A stretch of DNA of 35,740 nt from an uncultured Bacteroidia bacterium (GCA_938086785.1 CALKCM010000010.1:1-35740); one strand, 5' to 3'; shown: positions 25,175 through 32,449, counted from the first letter of the stretch. Notes: a model not told the origin generated them from the letters alone. Numbers and translations: made by a program.

Positions 25175-26689
25175 TTACTCGATTCCTTTTAAAACCTTAT
25201 CCCATCTCCAGCCCGCGGATATATAATCTGGACTCCCTCTATGATCTGCTATCAAAGGCGTTCCATCGCTATCTATTTTTTGGACCATTTTGCGTCCAAT
25301 AAATGTAAACATGGGTTTGCCAATAACATGGGTTTCTGGAACATAACCCCACATTCTAGAATCTAGACTGTTGTAACGGTTGTCTCCCATCATCCAGTAA
25401 TAATTATATTTAAAGGTATACTCTGAGATTTTCTCCAGGGCTTCGTTAAAGAAACTCGTTCCATCTTGAGTAATACCTCCCTTTTCATAGGTATTGATTG
25501 CTCTGGCATAAAAATCAAAATTCTGAGGGGTTAGAGTAATCTTATCTCCTCGTTTTGGTAGATAAAATGGGCCATAATTATCGATAGTGCTCGCAAAATC
25601 AACGCTGTCTCGATGAGAACTAGCTAAGAACATCTGAGAACTAGCCTCTGCATAATATTTCCTTGCTGTTTTAATACTATCTACCATGGAGTTTTGGGAA
25701 ATGGCTTTGGCATTCTCCTTCCAAGTGCGTATCATATACCTTTTGGCATTCAAGTCCAATACTTGGCAATCTCCCAAATCATATTCTGCCAGAAATTCTG
25801 TCGTTAAAGTTTGATTTAAGGCAATTTCATATACCGTTTGGGTTTTGTTTACCGTGGGTAAGGCAACTCCATTAATGTGTACTTGACCTTCTATAATATT
25901 TACCGAGTCTCCGGCAATACCCACGCATCGTTTTACATAATTATCCTTCTTATCAATAGGGTATTCTTCCCCATCTGCCGGCCAATTAAAAACAACTACA
26001 TCATTATTATGAATATCAGTCCATCCCGGCAAACGCATGTAAGGAAGTTGGATTACACTAGAAAATCCCGGAATTTGGCTAAATGGCAAAGTCTTTTGCG
26101 CTAAAATAGGAATAGCCACAGGAGTGAATGGAATACGCATGCCTATTCCTGTTCTACTTACAATAAGATTATCTCCTACCCTCATATTTCCTTCCATACT
26201 CGCGGTAGGGATTTGGTATAAATCAAAGAAAAGTGCGCGCATGCCACCCGCTACATATAGTGCAAATAAAATGGCATCGGCCCATTCTCTATACCACACA
26301 TTTTTAGATACATTTTTTTCTCTCCACTCTTTGGTGCCAGCTAAACCATGGTATTTCAAATCCTTTTCGAAATACAATATTGGGAAATAGATGAAGGTAA
26401 GTACAATTCCAGCAAACTGCTGCCAAAACTTATTTTTACCAAAAGCTCGCAAAATATCAAGGCATAGATTAAATGTAAATAAAATATTTACACAAGGGAT
26501 AAGCATACCTATAAAGTACCATTTTGGACGGCCCACGACCTTGATCCAAAACCACCAAGACACCACAGGTATCCAAGCCATTACAGGGTTTTCTCCCGCC
26601 AGTTTAAACAATTTACTTAAACCCAAACGAGTGAGTAAAAAGCAAACAAGCCAAATAATTAAGAAAAGGTTAAAATTGTATGATTCCAT
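25175..26689 (-). CDS. lepB: Signal peptidase I with N-terminal DUF5684-like membrane domain
   Basis: This 504-residue inner-membrane protease removes signal peptides of exported proteins. The first 105 residues form several hydrophobic helices (DUF5684-like), an addition common in Bacteroidota. The catalytic part has S164 in IPTASMEGNMRVGD and K253 in DNYVKRCVGIAGD, and the C-terminal box MGDNRYNSLDSRMWGYVP. Between the lysine box and the MGDNR box there are about 180 residues, much more than in E. coli LepB; this extra segment contains several Tyr-rich stretches and probably forms an additional periplasmic subdomain. The ATG follows the dapB stop with no gap, so it is the second gene of a dapB-lepB operon. 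Confidence 0.94.
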   Translation of the reverse strand: MESYNFNLFLIIWLVCFLLTRLGLSKLFKLAGENPVMAWIPVVSWWFWIKVVGRPKWYFIGMLIPCVNILFTFNLCLDILRAFGKNKFWQQFAGIVLTFIYFPILYFEKDLKYHGLAGTKEWREKNVSKNVWYREWADAILFALYVAGGMRALFFDLYQIPTASMEGNMRVGDNLIVSRTGIGMRIPFTPVAIPILAQKTLPFSQIPGFSSVIQLPYMRLPGWTDIHNNDVVVFNWPADGEEYPIDKKDNYVKRCVGIAGDSVNIIEGQVHINGVALPTVNKTQTVYEIALNQTLTTEFLAEYDLGDCQVLDLNAKRYMIRTWKENAKAISQNSMVDSIKTARKYYAEASSQMFLASSHRDSVDFASTIDNYGPFYLPKRGDKITLTPQNFDFYARAINTYEKGGITQDGTSFFNEALEKISEYTFKYNYYWMMGDNRYNSLDSRMWGYVPETHVIGKPMFTFIGRKMVQKIDSDGTPLIADHRGSPDYISAGWRWDKVLKGIE

Positions 26690-27418
26690 CTATAAATATT
26701 GTCCAAAGTTAAACATATCGTGAATAGAAAACACGCCTTTTCTACCAACAATCCATTCCGCAGCATCAACTGCTCCAGAGGCAAAACCCTGCCTATTAAA
26801 GGCAGTATGTTTTAGTTCAAGGGAGTCAATTTCATTTTTGTATTCTACCACATGTGTACCTGGCACCTTTTCTTCTCGCAATGCTTGAATGGGAACCGCT
26901 CCCTTTTGAGCGTATTCTTGATGTTCGGTTAGTTTCCAATTTAAAAAATTCGCATGATTATTTATAATTCCTTCTCCCAAAGAGATGGCCGTGCCACTTG
27001 GCGCATCTAATTTTTGCGTGTGATGCGTTTCAGTAATACCCACCGAATACGGATAATTACTCATTATCTTGGCCATTATTTCATTTATATAAAATGCAAT
27101 ATTCACTCCAACACTAAAATTTGTTGCAGCTAACAAAGCCCCACTCGAGTTTAATACAGTTTCTTTTACGCCCTCATAATGATCATACCAACCTGTTGTC
27201 CCAACCACGACAGGAACCCCAGCCTCAGCACATGTTTTTATGTTTTTAATGACAGATTTCGGTTGTGAAAATTCAATGGCCACATCTACTCCCTTCAGTT
27301 TATCAACGCTCAATGGATGGTCTAAATCAAAAATGGCTGCAATGTGGTGATTTCTTTCCTTGGCTATTTGTTCTATGGTTTGACCCATTTTACCAAAACC
27401 AATTATCGCTATATTCAT
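26690..27418 (-). CDS. dapB: 4-hydroxy-tetrahydrodipicolinate reductase
   Basis: DapB catalyses the NAD(P)H-dependent step of lysine and meso-diaminopimelate synthesis. The N-terminal motif is GFGKMGQ (7-13), and the active-site signature is ETHHTQKLDAPSGTA (about 145-159). At about 242 residues it is the short form usual in Bacteroidota. I start it at ATG 27418 (MNIAIIGFG) rather than the upstream in-frame ATG 27457, because the latter adds 13 residues before the Rossmann strand and lies upstream of a perfect -7 box (TATCTTTGC, 27432-27424). The lepB start follows its TAG stop directly. Confidence 0.95.
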   Translation of the reverse strand: MNIAIIGFGKMGQTIEQIAKERNHHIAAIFDLDHPLSVDKLKGVDVAIEFSQPKSVIKNIKTCAEAGVPVVVGTTGWYDHYEGVKETVLNSSGALLAATNFSVGVNIAFYINEIMAKIMSNYPYSVGITETHHTQKLDAPSGTAISLGEGIINNHANFLNWKLTEHQEYAQKGAVPIQALREEKVPGTHVVEYKNEIDSLELKHTAFNRQGFASGAVDAAEWIVGRKGVFSIHDMFNFGQYL

Positions 27419-27423
27419 GAATT

Positions 27424-27432
27424 GCAAAGATA
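27424..27432 (-). promoter_or_regulatory. -7 box of dapB (TATCTTTGC)
   Basis: This exact TAnnTTTGC on the reverse strand ends five bases before the dapB ATG, the same spacing as for lhgO and the nucleotidyltransferase. It excludes the longer dapB start. Confidence 0.55.
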
Positions 27433-27502
27433 CGAAACTGAAGAATATCCTATTCATTCATTATAAGTCTTAAAAGAATACCTAAATAATTCTTGTTTGA
27501 TA

Positions 27503-27511
27503 TAACTTTGA
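27503..27511 (+). promoter_or_regulatory. -7 box of the methyltransferase gene (TAACTTTGA)
   Basis: TAACTTTGA fits the -7 consensus and lies 16 bases before ATG 27528, giving a leader of about 10-14 nt. No -33 TTG stands at the expected distance. Confidence 0.4.
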
Positions 27512-27527
27512 ATCTCTGTGAGCTAAG

Positions 27528-28319
27528 ATGTTAGATTATAAAGCCATCAATAAAAAATTTTGGGATCATAAGGTTCCCTATCACGTGGAGAGTGATTTCT
27601 ACCAAATGAATGAGTTCCTGGACGGCAAAAATGTGTTAAAGCCCGTGGAGTTGAATTTATTATCTGATATAAAAGGAAAATCTATTCTTCATTTACAATG
27701 CCATTTTGGATTGGACAGCTTATCACTGGCTCGTATGGGGGCAAAAGTTACAGGCATCGATTTATCTCCAAAAGCCATTGAAAAAGCAGAAGAAATTAAT
27801 AAAAAACTGGGCTTAGACGCCCAATTTCATTGTTGCGATATATATGAAACGAGAGAATATGTTACCGAAACCTTTGACATTGTTTTTACAAGCTTTGGAA
27901 CCATTGGCTGGTTGCCCGACTTGGACCAATGGGCCCATGTTATCAAACAATCGCTTAAACCCAATGGTAAACTTGTTTTTGTAGAATTTCATCCCGTCGT
28001 TTGGATGTTTGATTACGACTTTACATCTATTGCATATAGCTATTTTAAAGGAGATGCTATTGTGGAGAACAGTGAAGGAACCTATGCCGATAGAAACGCT
28101 CCCATTAAAAATACTGAAATATCATGGAACCACCATTTGAGTGAAGTTTTTCAGGCCTTATCAAAAAAAGGAATGACTGTAAAACACTTTGAAGAGTACA
28201 ACTACTCACCCCATAACTGCTTTAAAGATATGATTGAAACGAAGCCGGGAGAATATATGATTGAAAAAGAACAAGGGAACTTGCCTTTAATGTATTCAAT
28301 TATTGCCTCCCCTGAATGA
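27528..28319 (+). CDS. Class I SAM-dependent methyltransferase
   Basis: This 263-residue cytoplasmic protein carries motif I as ILHLQCHFGLDSLSLARMGAKVTGIDLSP (about 53-80; the HLQCHFG form marks a distinct bacterial subfamily), an acidic end of strand 2 (GIDLS), motif II FDIVFTSFG and motif III LKPNGKLVFVEFHP. The C-terminal half has the substrate-side segment SWNHHLSEVFQALSKKGM. The substrate is unknown. It stands alone between dapB (divergent) and the DtxR-type regulator (convergent, eight bases between stops). Confidence 0.85.
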   Translation: MLDYKAINKKFWDHKVPYHVESDFYQMNEFLDGKNVLKPVELNLLSDIKGKSILHLQCHFGLDSLSLARMGAKVTGIDLSPKAIEKAEEINKKLGLDAQFHCCDIYETREYVTETFDIVFTSFGTIGWLPDLDQWAHVIKQSLKPNGKLVFVEFHPVVWMFDYDFTSIAYSYFKGDAIVENSEGTYADRNAPIKNTEISWNHHLSEVFQALSKKGMTVKHFEEYNYSPHNCFKDMIETKPGEYMIEKEQGNLPLMYSIIASPE

Positions 28320-28327
28320 ATAAAAAT

Positions 28328-28990
28328 TTAGGCCGGACTTACCCATATGTTTTGGGCAAATTTTAAAGACACTGTCTGGCTCTCTCCTTCGTTAATTTTA
28401 ACCAACATGCTTCCGTCAAACGCATTTAGCTCTTCCAATTGAATCATCACTCCTAAATTAACCTTCAATTTTTGTAGATATTCTAGAAATAAGGTGCTCG
28501 CATCTAAAACACCAACCACTCGATACGACTTCCCCAGTTGTGATTTACTCAATAATACTTTATCCTTTTTTGGAATATTACCCTTCTTATCTGGAATAGG
28601 GTCACCGTGCGGATCAAACTTTGGGTTTCCTAAATAATCGGATAATTTATCTGCCAAATCTTCAGATTTAATATGCTCCAATTGTTCAGCAATATCGTGG
28701 ACTTTATCCCAAGTGTACCCTAGATTTTCGCACAAAAAAACTTCCCATAATCTATGCTTTCGGATAATACTTAATGCCGCAGAGTAACCCGTTGAACTTA
28801 AATCAGCCCCCGATTTTTTATCATAGTTAACCAATTCTTTCGCACTTAATTTCTTAAGCATATCCACAACAGAAGCCGGACTGTTCCCCATGTATATCGC
28901 TATGATTTTTACACTTACCTTCTCCTCACCCTTCCGCTTTAGAGCATAGATTGCTTTTAAATAATTCTCTTCGCTTAGCGTTCTCACCAT
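28328..28990 (-). CDS. DtxR/MntR-family metal-dependent transcriptional regulator
   Basis: This 220-residue repressor has three parts: an N-terminal winged helix (EENYLKAIYALKRKG to LVNYDKK, 1-60, with SPASVVDMLKKLSAKEL as the recognition region), a dimerisation/metal domain (about 64-130, with RKHRLWEVFLCENLGYTWDKVHDIAEQLEHIKSEDLADKL, including the H/E/C-type ligands of the family) and an SH3-like FeoA domain (about 145-220). Such regulators sense Fe(II) or Mn(II); which one cannot be decided here. ATG 28990 is given as the start, but the -7 box TATATTTGT ends on the previous base, so GTG 28987 (second codon) is the more likely start. It is divergent from a TonB receptor across a DtxR-type operator, so it probably represses both genes. 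Confidence 0.93.
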   Translation of the reverse strand: MVRTLSEENYLKAIYALKRKGEEKVSVKIIAIYMGNSPASVVDMLKKLSAKELVNYDKKSGADLSSTGYSAALSIIRKHRLWEVFLCENLGYTWDKVHDIAEQLEHIKSEDLADKLSDYLGNPKFDPHGDPIPDKKGNIPKKDKVLLSKSQLGKSYRVVGVLDASTLFLEYLQKLKVNLGVMIQLEELNAFDGSMLVKINEGESQTVSLKFAQNIWVSPA

Positions 28991-28999
28991 ACAAATATA
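28991..28999 (-). promoter_or_regulatory. -7 box of the DtxR-type regulator gene (TATATTTGT)
   Basis: TATATTTGT on the reverse strand directly touches the annotated ATG and leaves three bases before GTG 28987, the same spacing as on the divergent TonB side. Its -33 position (about 29020) falls inside the operator palindrome. Confidence 0.5.
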
Positions 29000-29017
29000 C
29001 GTGCCTATTCTAAAATA

Positions 29018-29039
29018 AAAATTAGCCTAGACTAATTTT
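29018..29039. promoter_or_regulatory. DtxR/MntR-type operator palindrome
   Basis: The arms AAAATTAG (29018-29025) and CTAATTTT (29032-29039) are perfect inverted repeats around a centre with palindromic CTAG, so 10 of 11 base pairs of the 22-bp dyad match (only 26/31 fails). The inner TTAG-n-CTAG-n-CTAA strongly resembles DtxR/IdeR boxes. It abuts the TTG -33 element of the TonB gene on one side and covers the -33 region of the regulator gene on the other. Confidence 0.8.
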
Positions 29040-29040
29040 A

Positions 29041-29072
29041 TTGTTAATCTACACTATAAAATATATATTTGC
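29041..29072 (+). promoter_or_regulatory. Promoter of the TonB-dependent receptor gene
   Basis: TTG (29041-29043), a 20-base spacer and TATATTTGC (29064-29072) make one of the best-formed Bacteroidota promoters in the window. The start GTG follows after three bases, so the mRNA should be leaderless or have a leader of 1-3 nt. The operator ends one base upstream of the -33 element. Confidence 0.7.
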
Positions 29073-29075
29073 GCT

Positions 29076-31313
29076 GTGTTTAAAATTGTTGTTTTATATC
29101 TTTTAACATTTCCCATTCTTCTGATAGGTCAAACCGATGTAAAAGGAAGTCTCACTTATTTTGGTGAGCCATTTGCTAATACCTCTATTTTTTTGGACAA
29201 AAAAAGACAGCAAACGAATGCCGATGGATTCTTTCTATTTAAAGACATAGCTAAAGGAAATCATGAGATAAAAGTAAAAGTCAATGATGATAATATCCTT
29301 ATTTTCAGTGGAATTCTGGATCGAGATAGTTCGTATACTATTGATGCAGAACTTGCAAAACTCGAATTACTTAACCCGATTGTTATTACGGGAACCCGAT
29401 ATTCTCGTCGCAAATTAGATAATGCCGTACCTGTAAATATACTCGACTCTCGCTCTCTAGAAATTACGCAGAGCAGCAATGTGGCGGATGGCTTATGTTT
29501 TCAGCCTGGCTTGCGGGTAGAAACGGATTGTCAAACCTGTAATTACACTCAATTGCGAATGAATGGACTGGGAGGCTCTTATTCGCAAATACTCATTAAT
29601 AACAGACCTATTTTTAGCAGTCTTTTAGGCCTATATGGGCTTGAACAAATACCCAGCAGTTTAATAGATCGAGTGGAGGTAGTGAGAGGAGGAGGCTCTG
29701 CCGTATACGGTTCGGGAGCTATAGCTGGCGTGGTTAATATTATTACAAAAAAGCCAACGAGCAGTGGCATGTTATTCAAACACAACACGATGCTAACCAA
29801 TGGCAATCAGCCAGATTTTACAAGTAGTTTTTCGAGCACATCTGTTAATGAAAAGCAAACTTTTGGGATTACTTTTATGGGAAACCACCGCAAAAGAAAT
29901 GATTTTGATGCGAATGGAGATAATTTCTCTGAGCTTTCATCCTTGACACAGTTTGGATTGGCGGCAAATGGGTATTACTTATTTAGTAAGCGCAACGAGC
30001 TTGAGTTTAACTTCAGTAATTCTAGCGAAGAAAGACAAGGTGGAGAAATGCGACCATTGCCAACTGATCAGCTGCAACAATCTGAATATCGCAACCATAA
30101 AGTTTTAATGGCAGATGCCGCATTTACTCACTACGCAAATAATAAGAATAATTGGTGGAGTACTTATGCTGCAGTTCAAAATACAAACCGAATTCATTAT
30201 ACCGGCATCGATGGAGACAATGGATGGGGCACTACGAAAAACTACAGTTATCAAATAGGCATGCAGGCGCTAAGGCAAGTAGGTCTGGTTAAAGAACATA
30301 CCTTAACGGCCGGGGCTGAGTTTTTAAAAGAATACACATTTGACGAAATCAAAGGGTATAATTACCTCATTGACCAGCGTATTCAGAAATTTGGCATATA
30401 TGCGCAAAGCGAATGGAATTTACTGAGGAACTTTACGCTTATTAGTGGTGCACGTCTGAATTATCATAATTTATTGGATAAACCCATTCTTACACCACGT
30501 TTCAGTGCAATGTACAAATTGGGCAAGTGGCAACGTATTAGAGCGTCTTACTCTCAAGCTTTTAAAGCACCACAGGCTTTTGAAGCAGATATGCATCTCG
30601 CGTTTGCGGCAGGCACTATTTCCAGGATCGTTATTGATCCTAATCTAAAACAAGAACAATCAGAGGGAGTAAATATCTCTTGGGATTTTGATAAGGCTAA
30701 TAAAAAAATGATTTATGGGTTTACTGTAAATGGGTTCTATACACAACTCCAAAATGCGTTTATACTAGAGGAACAAGGGACAAATGCTCAGGGGAATCAA
30801 GTCTTGCTAAGAAAAAATGGAGCTGGTGCCTTGGTTCAGGGCATTAGTTGTGAGTTGAGATTAAATTGCAAATCCAAAATTCAAGTGGAAAGTGGCTTTA
30901 CCGTTCAAGAATCAAGGTATGAAGAAGAGGTATCATGGTCAGAAAATTTAAATTCAACCAAGCGATTTTTGCGCACCCCAAATACCTATGGGTTTTTCAC
31001 CTTAGAGCTGCATCCTGTCAAAAAATTAGATATTGATATTAGTTCTGTGTATACGGGTTCAATGCTTGTTCCTCACTTTGGTGGCGCTCCCGGGATACCC
31101 TCAGATGTCTTGAATACAAGTGCGTCCTTTTTAGAATTGAACCTGCGCCTGGCTTACAAGGCCACCTCAGCAATAACTTTTCACATGGGAGTTCAGAATA
31201 TACTCAATGCCTATCAAAAAGATTTCGACACTGAAAAAAACAGGGATAGCAATTATGTCTATGGACCTGCAAGACCTCGAAGTTTTTATGCAGGGCTTAA
31301 AATAAAAATATAA
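29076..31313 (+). CDS. TonB-dependent outer-membrane receptor, probably metal uptake
   Basis: This 745-residue protein begins at GTG with a signal peptide (FKIVVLYLLTFPILLIG, then QTD). A carboxypeptidase-like sandwich follows (about 20-90), a TonB-box-like stretch NPIVITGTRYSRRKLD, a plug domain (about 110-228: VPVNILDSRSLEI, SSLIDRVEVVRGGGSAVYGSGAIAGVVNIITKK) and a barrel ending FYAGLKIKI. The plug carries an unusual cysteine set: C141 and the pair C152-x2-C155 in ETDCQTCNYTQLRMNGLGGS. No upstream in-frame ATG exists; GTG fits both the signal peptide and the promoter. Control by the adjacent DtxR-type repressor points to a metal or metal-chelate substrate, which is inference. The DCC-family gene follows after 26 bases. 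Confidence 0.92.
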   Translation: MFKIVVLYLLTFPILLIGQTDVKGSLTYFGEPFANTSIFLDKKRQQTNADGFFLFKDIAKGNHEIKVKVNDDNILIFSGILDRDSSYTIDAELAKLELLNPIVITGTRYSRRKLDNAVPVNILDSRSLEITQSSNVADGLCFQPGLRVETDCQTCNYTQLRMNGLGGSYSQILINNRPIFSSLLGLYGLEQIPSSLIDRVEVVRGGGSAVYGSGAIAGVVNIITKKPTSSGMLFKHNTMLTNGNQPDFTSSFSSTSVNEKQTFGITFMGNHRKRNDFDANGDNFSELSSLTQFGLAANGYYLFSKRNELEFNFSNSSEERQGGEMRPLPTDQLQQSEYRNHKVLMADAAFTHYANNKNNWWSTYAAVQNTNRIHYTGIDGDNGWGTTKNYSYQIGMQALRQVGLVKEHTLTAGAEFLKEYTFDEIKGYNYLIDQRIQKFGIYAQSEWNLLRNFTLISGARLNYHNLLDKPILTPRFSAMYKLGKWQRIRASYSQAFKAPQAFEADMHLAFAAGTISRIVIDPNLKQEQSEGVNISWDFDKANKKMIYGFTVNGFYTQLQNAFILEEQGTNAQGNQVLLRKNGAGALVQGISCELRLNCKSKIQVESGFTVQESRYEEEVSWSENLNSTKRFLRTPNTYGFFTLELHPVKKLDIDISSVYTGSMLVPHFGGAPGIPSDVLNTSASFLELNLRLAYKATSAITFHMGVQNILNAYQKDFDTEKNRDSNYVYGPARPRSFYAGLKIKI

Positions 31314-31327
31314 CATCAGATATTTAT

Positions 31328-31336
31328 TACCTTTGA
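31328..31336 (+). promoter_or_regulatory. -7 box of the DCC-family gene (TACCTTTGA)
   Basis: TACCTTTGA fits TAnnTTTG and lies between the TonB stop and the DCC gene. Three bases separate it from the in-frame ACG at 31340. It contains the only in-frame stop upstream of the DCC frame (TGA at 31334), so no start farther upstream is possible. Confidence 0.4.
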
Positions 31337-31339
31337 AAA

Positions 31340-31741
31340 ACGGAAAAGAATACAACAATATTGCTGTTTGACGGAGTTTGTAACCTCTGCAATTATTGGG
31401 TTCAATTTGTAATTAAACACAACGCTAAGAAGACTATTAAAATGGCTGCCTTGCAATCAGACATGGGTAAAAAACAGGTTCGGCATCTTGCCATTCCTGA
31501 GGGGTATCTAGACTCTTTAGTTTTTATTAAGGACAATATTGTTTACACGCATTCGGATGCGGTGCTGGAGCTCATTAAAGAACTGGGTGGTGCTTGGAGA
31601 ATCTTAACTATTGGCAAGTTGCTTCCCAAAAAATGGCGTGACTCGGTGTATAAATGGATAGCTAAAAATCGGTACAGATGGTTTGGTAGACAAGAGGTTT
31701 GCATGGTTCCAAGCCCAGAGCTAAACGCTTGGTTTCTATAA
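31340..31741 (+). CDS. DCC-family thiol-disulfide oxidoreductase-like protein (DUF393), start uncertain
   Basis: This protein of about 133 residues has the family signature DGVCNLC (a DxxCxxC form of a thioredoxin-like active site), followed by WVQFVIKHNAKKTIKMAALQS and SDAVLELIKELGGAW, matching DUF393 proteins of predicted redox function. The strand TTILLFDGVC is needed for the fold, but it has no ATG, GTG or TTG before it: the in-frame stop TGA at 31334 is followed only by ACG (31340), ATA (31358) and TTG (31361). TTG would cut the first strand. ACG lies at the same distance from the -7 box as the starts of the TonB receptor and yfcE genes, so either ACG is used or it is a mutated ATG. The stop codon abuts the convergent yfcE stop with no gap. 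Confidence 0.8.
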   Translation, partial: TEKNTTILLFDGVCNLCNYWVQFVIKHNAKKTIKMAALQSDMGKKQVRHLAIPEGYLDSLVFIKDNIVYTHSDAVLELIKELGGAWRILTIGKLLPKKWRDSVYKWIAKNRYRWFGRQEVCMVPSPELNAWFL

Positions 31742-32260
31742 TTACTCTACAAAATCCTCAGGTATTTTAGCCCTTAGCCCAAACTCAATAGCCTCCATTT
31801 TTTCCACTTTACCCTCGTTTATTTCAAATTGGAGTGCTGTACGCACCTTATGGAATCCATGAACACCACAAGCGCCAGGATTTAAGCAGAGCATACCTGA
31901 CTTGTCGCGCTGAACTCTCAAAATATGAGAATGACCACAAACAAATATATCAGGTTTTTCCTCGGCAAGCATAGGCTTTATTTTGGGGTTAAACTTTCCG
32001 GGGTATCCTCCAATGTGGGTAATGAGTACTTTTAACCCTTCGGCAAGAAAGGTGTTATGCAAAGGATAAATAGTGCGAATTTCATGGCTATCGACATTAC
32101 CCCAAACACTTCGAATGGGTTTATTGAGTTTTTCAAGAGCTAAAATTAAATCTGTATTTAGCCAATCTCCAGCGTGCCAAATCTCATCGGCCAAACGGGC
32201 ATATTTAAATATTTCTTTTCCCGTATATCCATGGTTATCGCTAATGAGAAAAACTCGCAT
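31742..32260 (-). CDS. YfcE/MJ0936-type metallophosphoesterase
   Basis: This 172-residue two-metal phosphodiesterase has the complete motif set: SDNHG (D8, H10), HAGDW (D32), GNVDSHE (N55), the H82 region ITHIGG and GHSH (109-112). It resembles the YfcE/MJ0936 group, which hydrolyses phosphodiester model substrates; the natural substrate is unknown. A perfect -7 box (TATCTTTGC, 32272-32264) ends three bases before the ATG, so it is nearly leaderless. Its stop abuts that of the convergent DCC gene. Confidence 0.92.
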   Translation of the reverse strand: MRVFLISDNHGYTGKEIFKYARLADEIWHAGDWLNTDLILALEKLNKPIRSVWGNVDSHEIRTIYPLHNTFLAEGLKVLITHIGGYPGKFNPKIKPMLAEEKPDIFVCGHSHILRVQRDKSGMLCLNPGACGVHGFHKVRTALQFEINEGKVEKMEAIEFGLRAKIPEDFVE

Positions 32261-32263
32261 GAA

Positions 32264-32272
32264 GCAAAGATA
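32264..32272 (-). promoter_or_regulatory. -7 box of the YfcE-like gene (TATCTTTGC)
   Basis: This is an exact TAnnTTTGC on the reverse strand, three bases before the ATG. The divergent gene sucA is 190 bases away. Confidence 0.5.
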
Positions 32273-32313
32273 AATATTAGAATAGAGTAAAGCATTTTAA
32301 TATTTAGAGCCCC

Positions 32314-32397
32314 TCCATTTAATCGCATTTAATGGATTGCATCCCCCCGAATTTTCTTTTTGGATAGGAAACCAAACAGAGGCTTAATATGGCCTCT
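32314..32397. repeat. Two inverted repeats in the yfcE-sucA intergenic region
   Basis: The 189 bases between yfcE and sucA contain no gene. The first repeat (32314-32336) is a 23-bp imperfect palindrome: TCCATT at one end, AATGGA at the other, with an AAT/ATT inner pair and one mismatch. The second (32378-32397) is a hairpin AGAGGC-TTAATATG-GCCTCT followed by TTTT, which resembles a weak terminator on the plus strand. Both lie upstream of the sucA -7 box and could be regulator sites. Confidence 0.4.
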
Positions 32398-32427
32398 TTT
32401 GGAGGGTTAATTTTAAGAAAAATAGTG

Positions 32428-32436
32428 TACTTTTGC
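32428..32436 (+). promoter_or_regulatory. -7 box of sucA (TACTTTTGC)
   Basis: TACTTTTGC fits TAnnTTTGC exactly and ends 13 bases before ATG 32450, giving a leader of about 8-11 nt without a Shine-Dalgarno sequence. The best -33 candidate is a TTA 18 bases upstream. Confidence 0.5.
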
Positions 32437-32449
32437 TATACTTTTAATC

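Noticed and set aside
32378..32400. Rho-independent terminator on the plus strand.
   Set aside because: The stem is only six pairs with an eight-base loop, and no plus-strand gene ends nearby; reported only as an inverted repeat.
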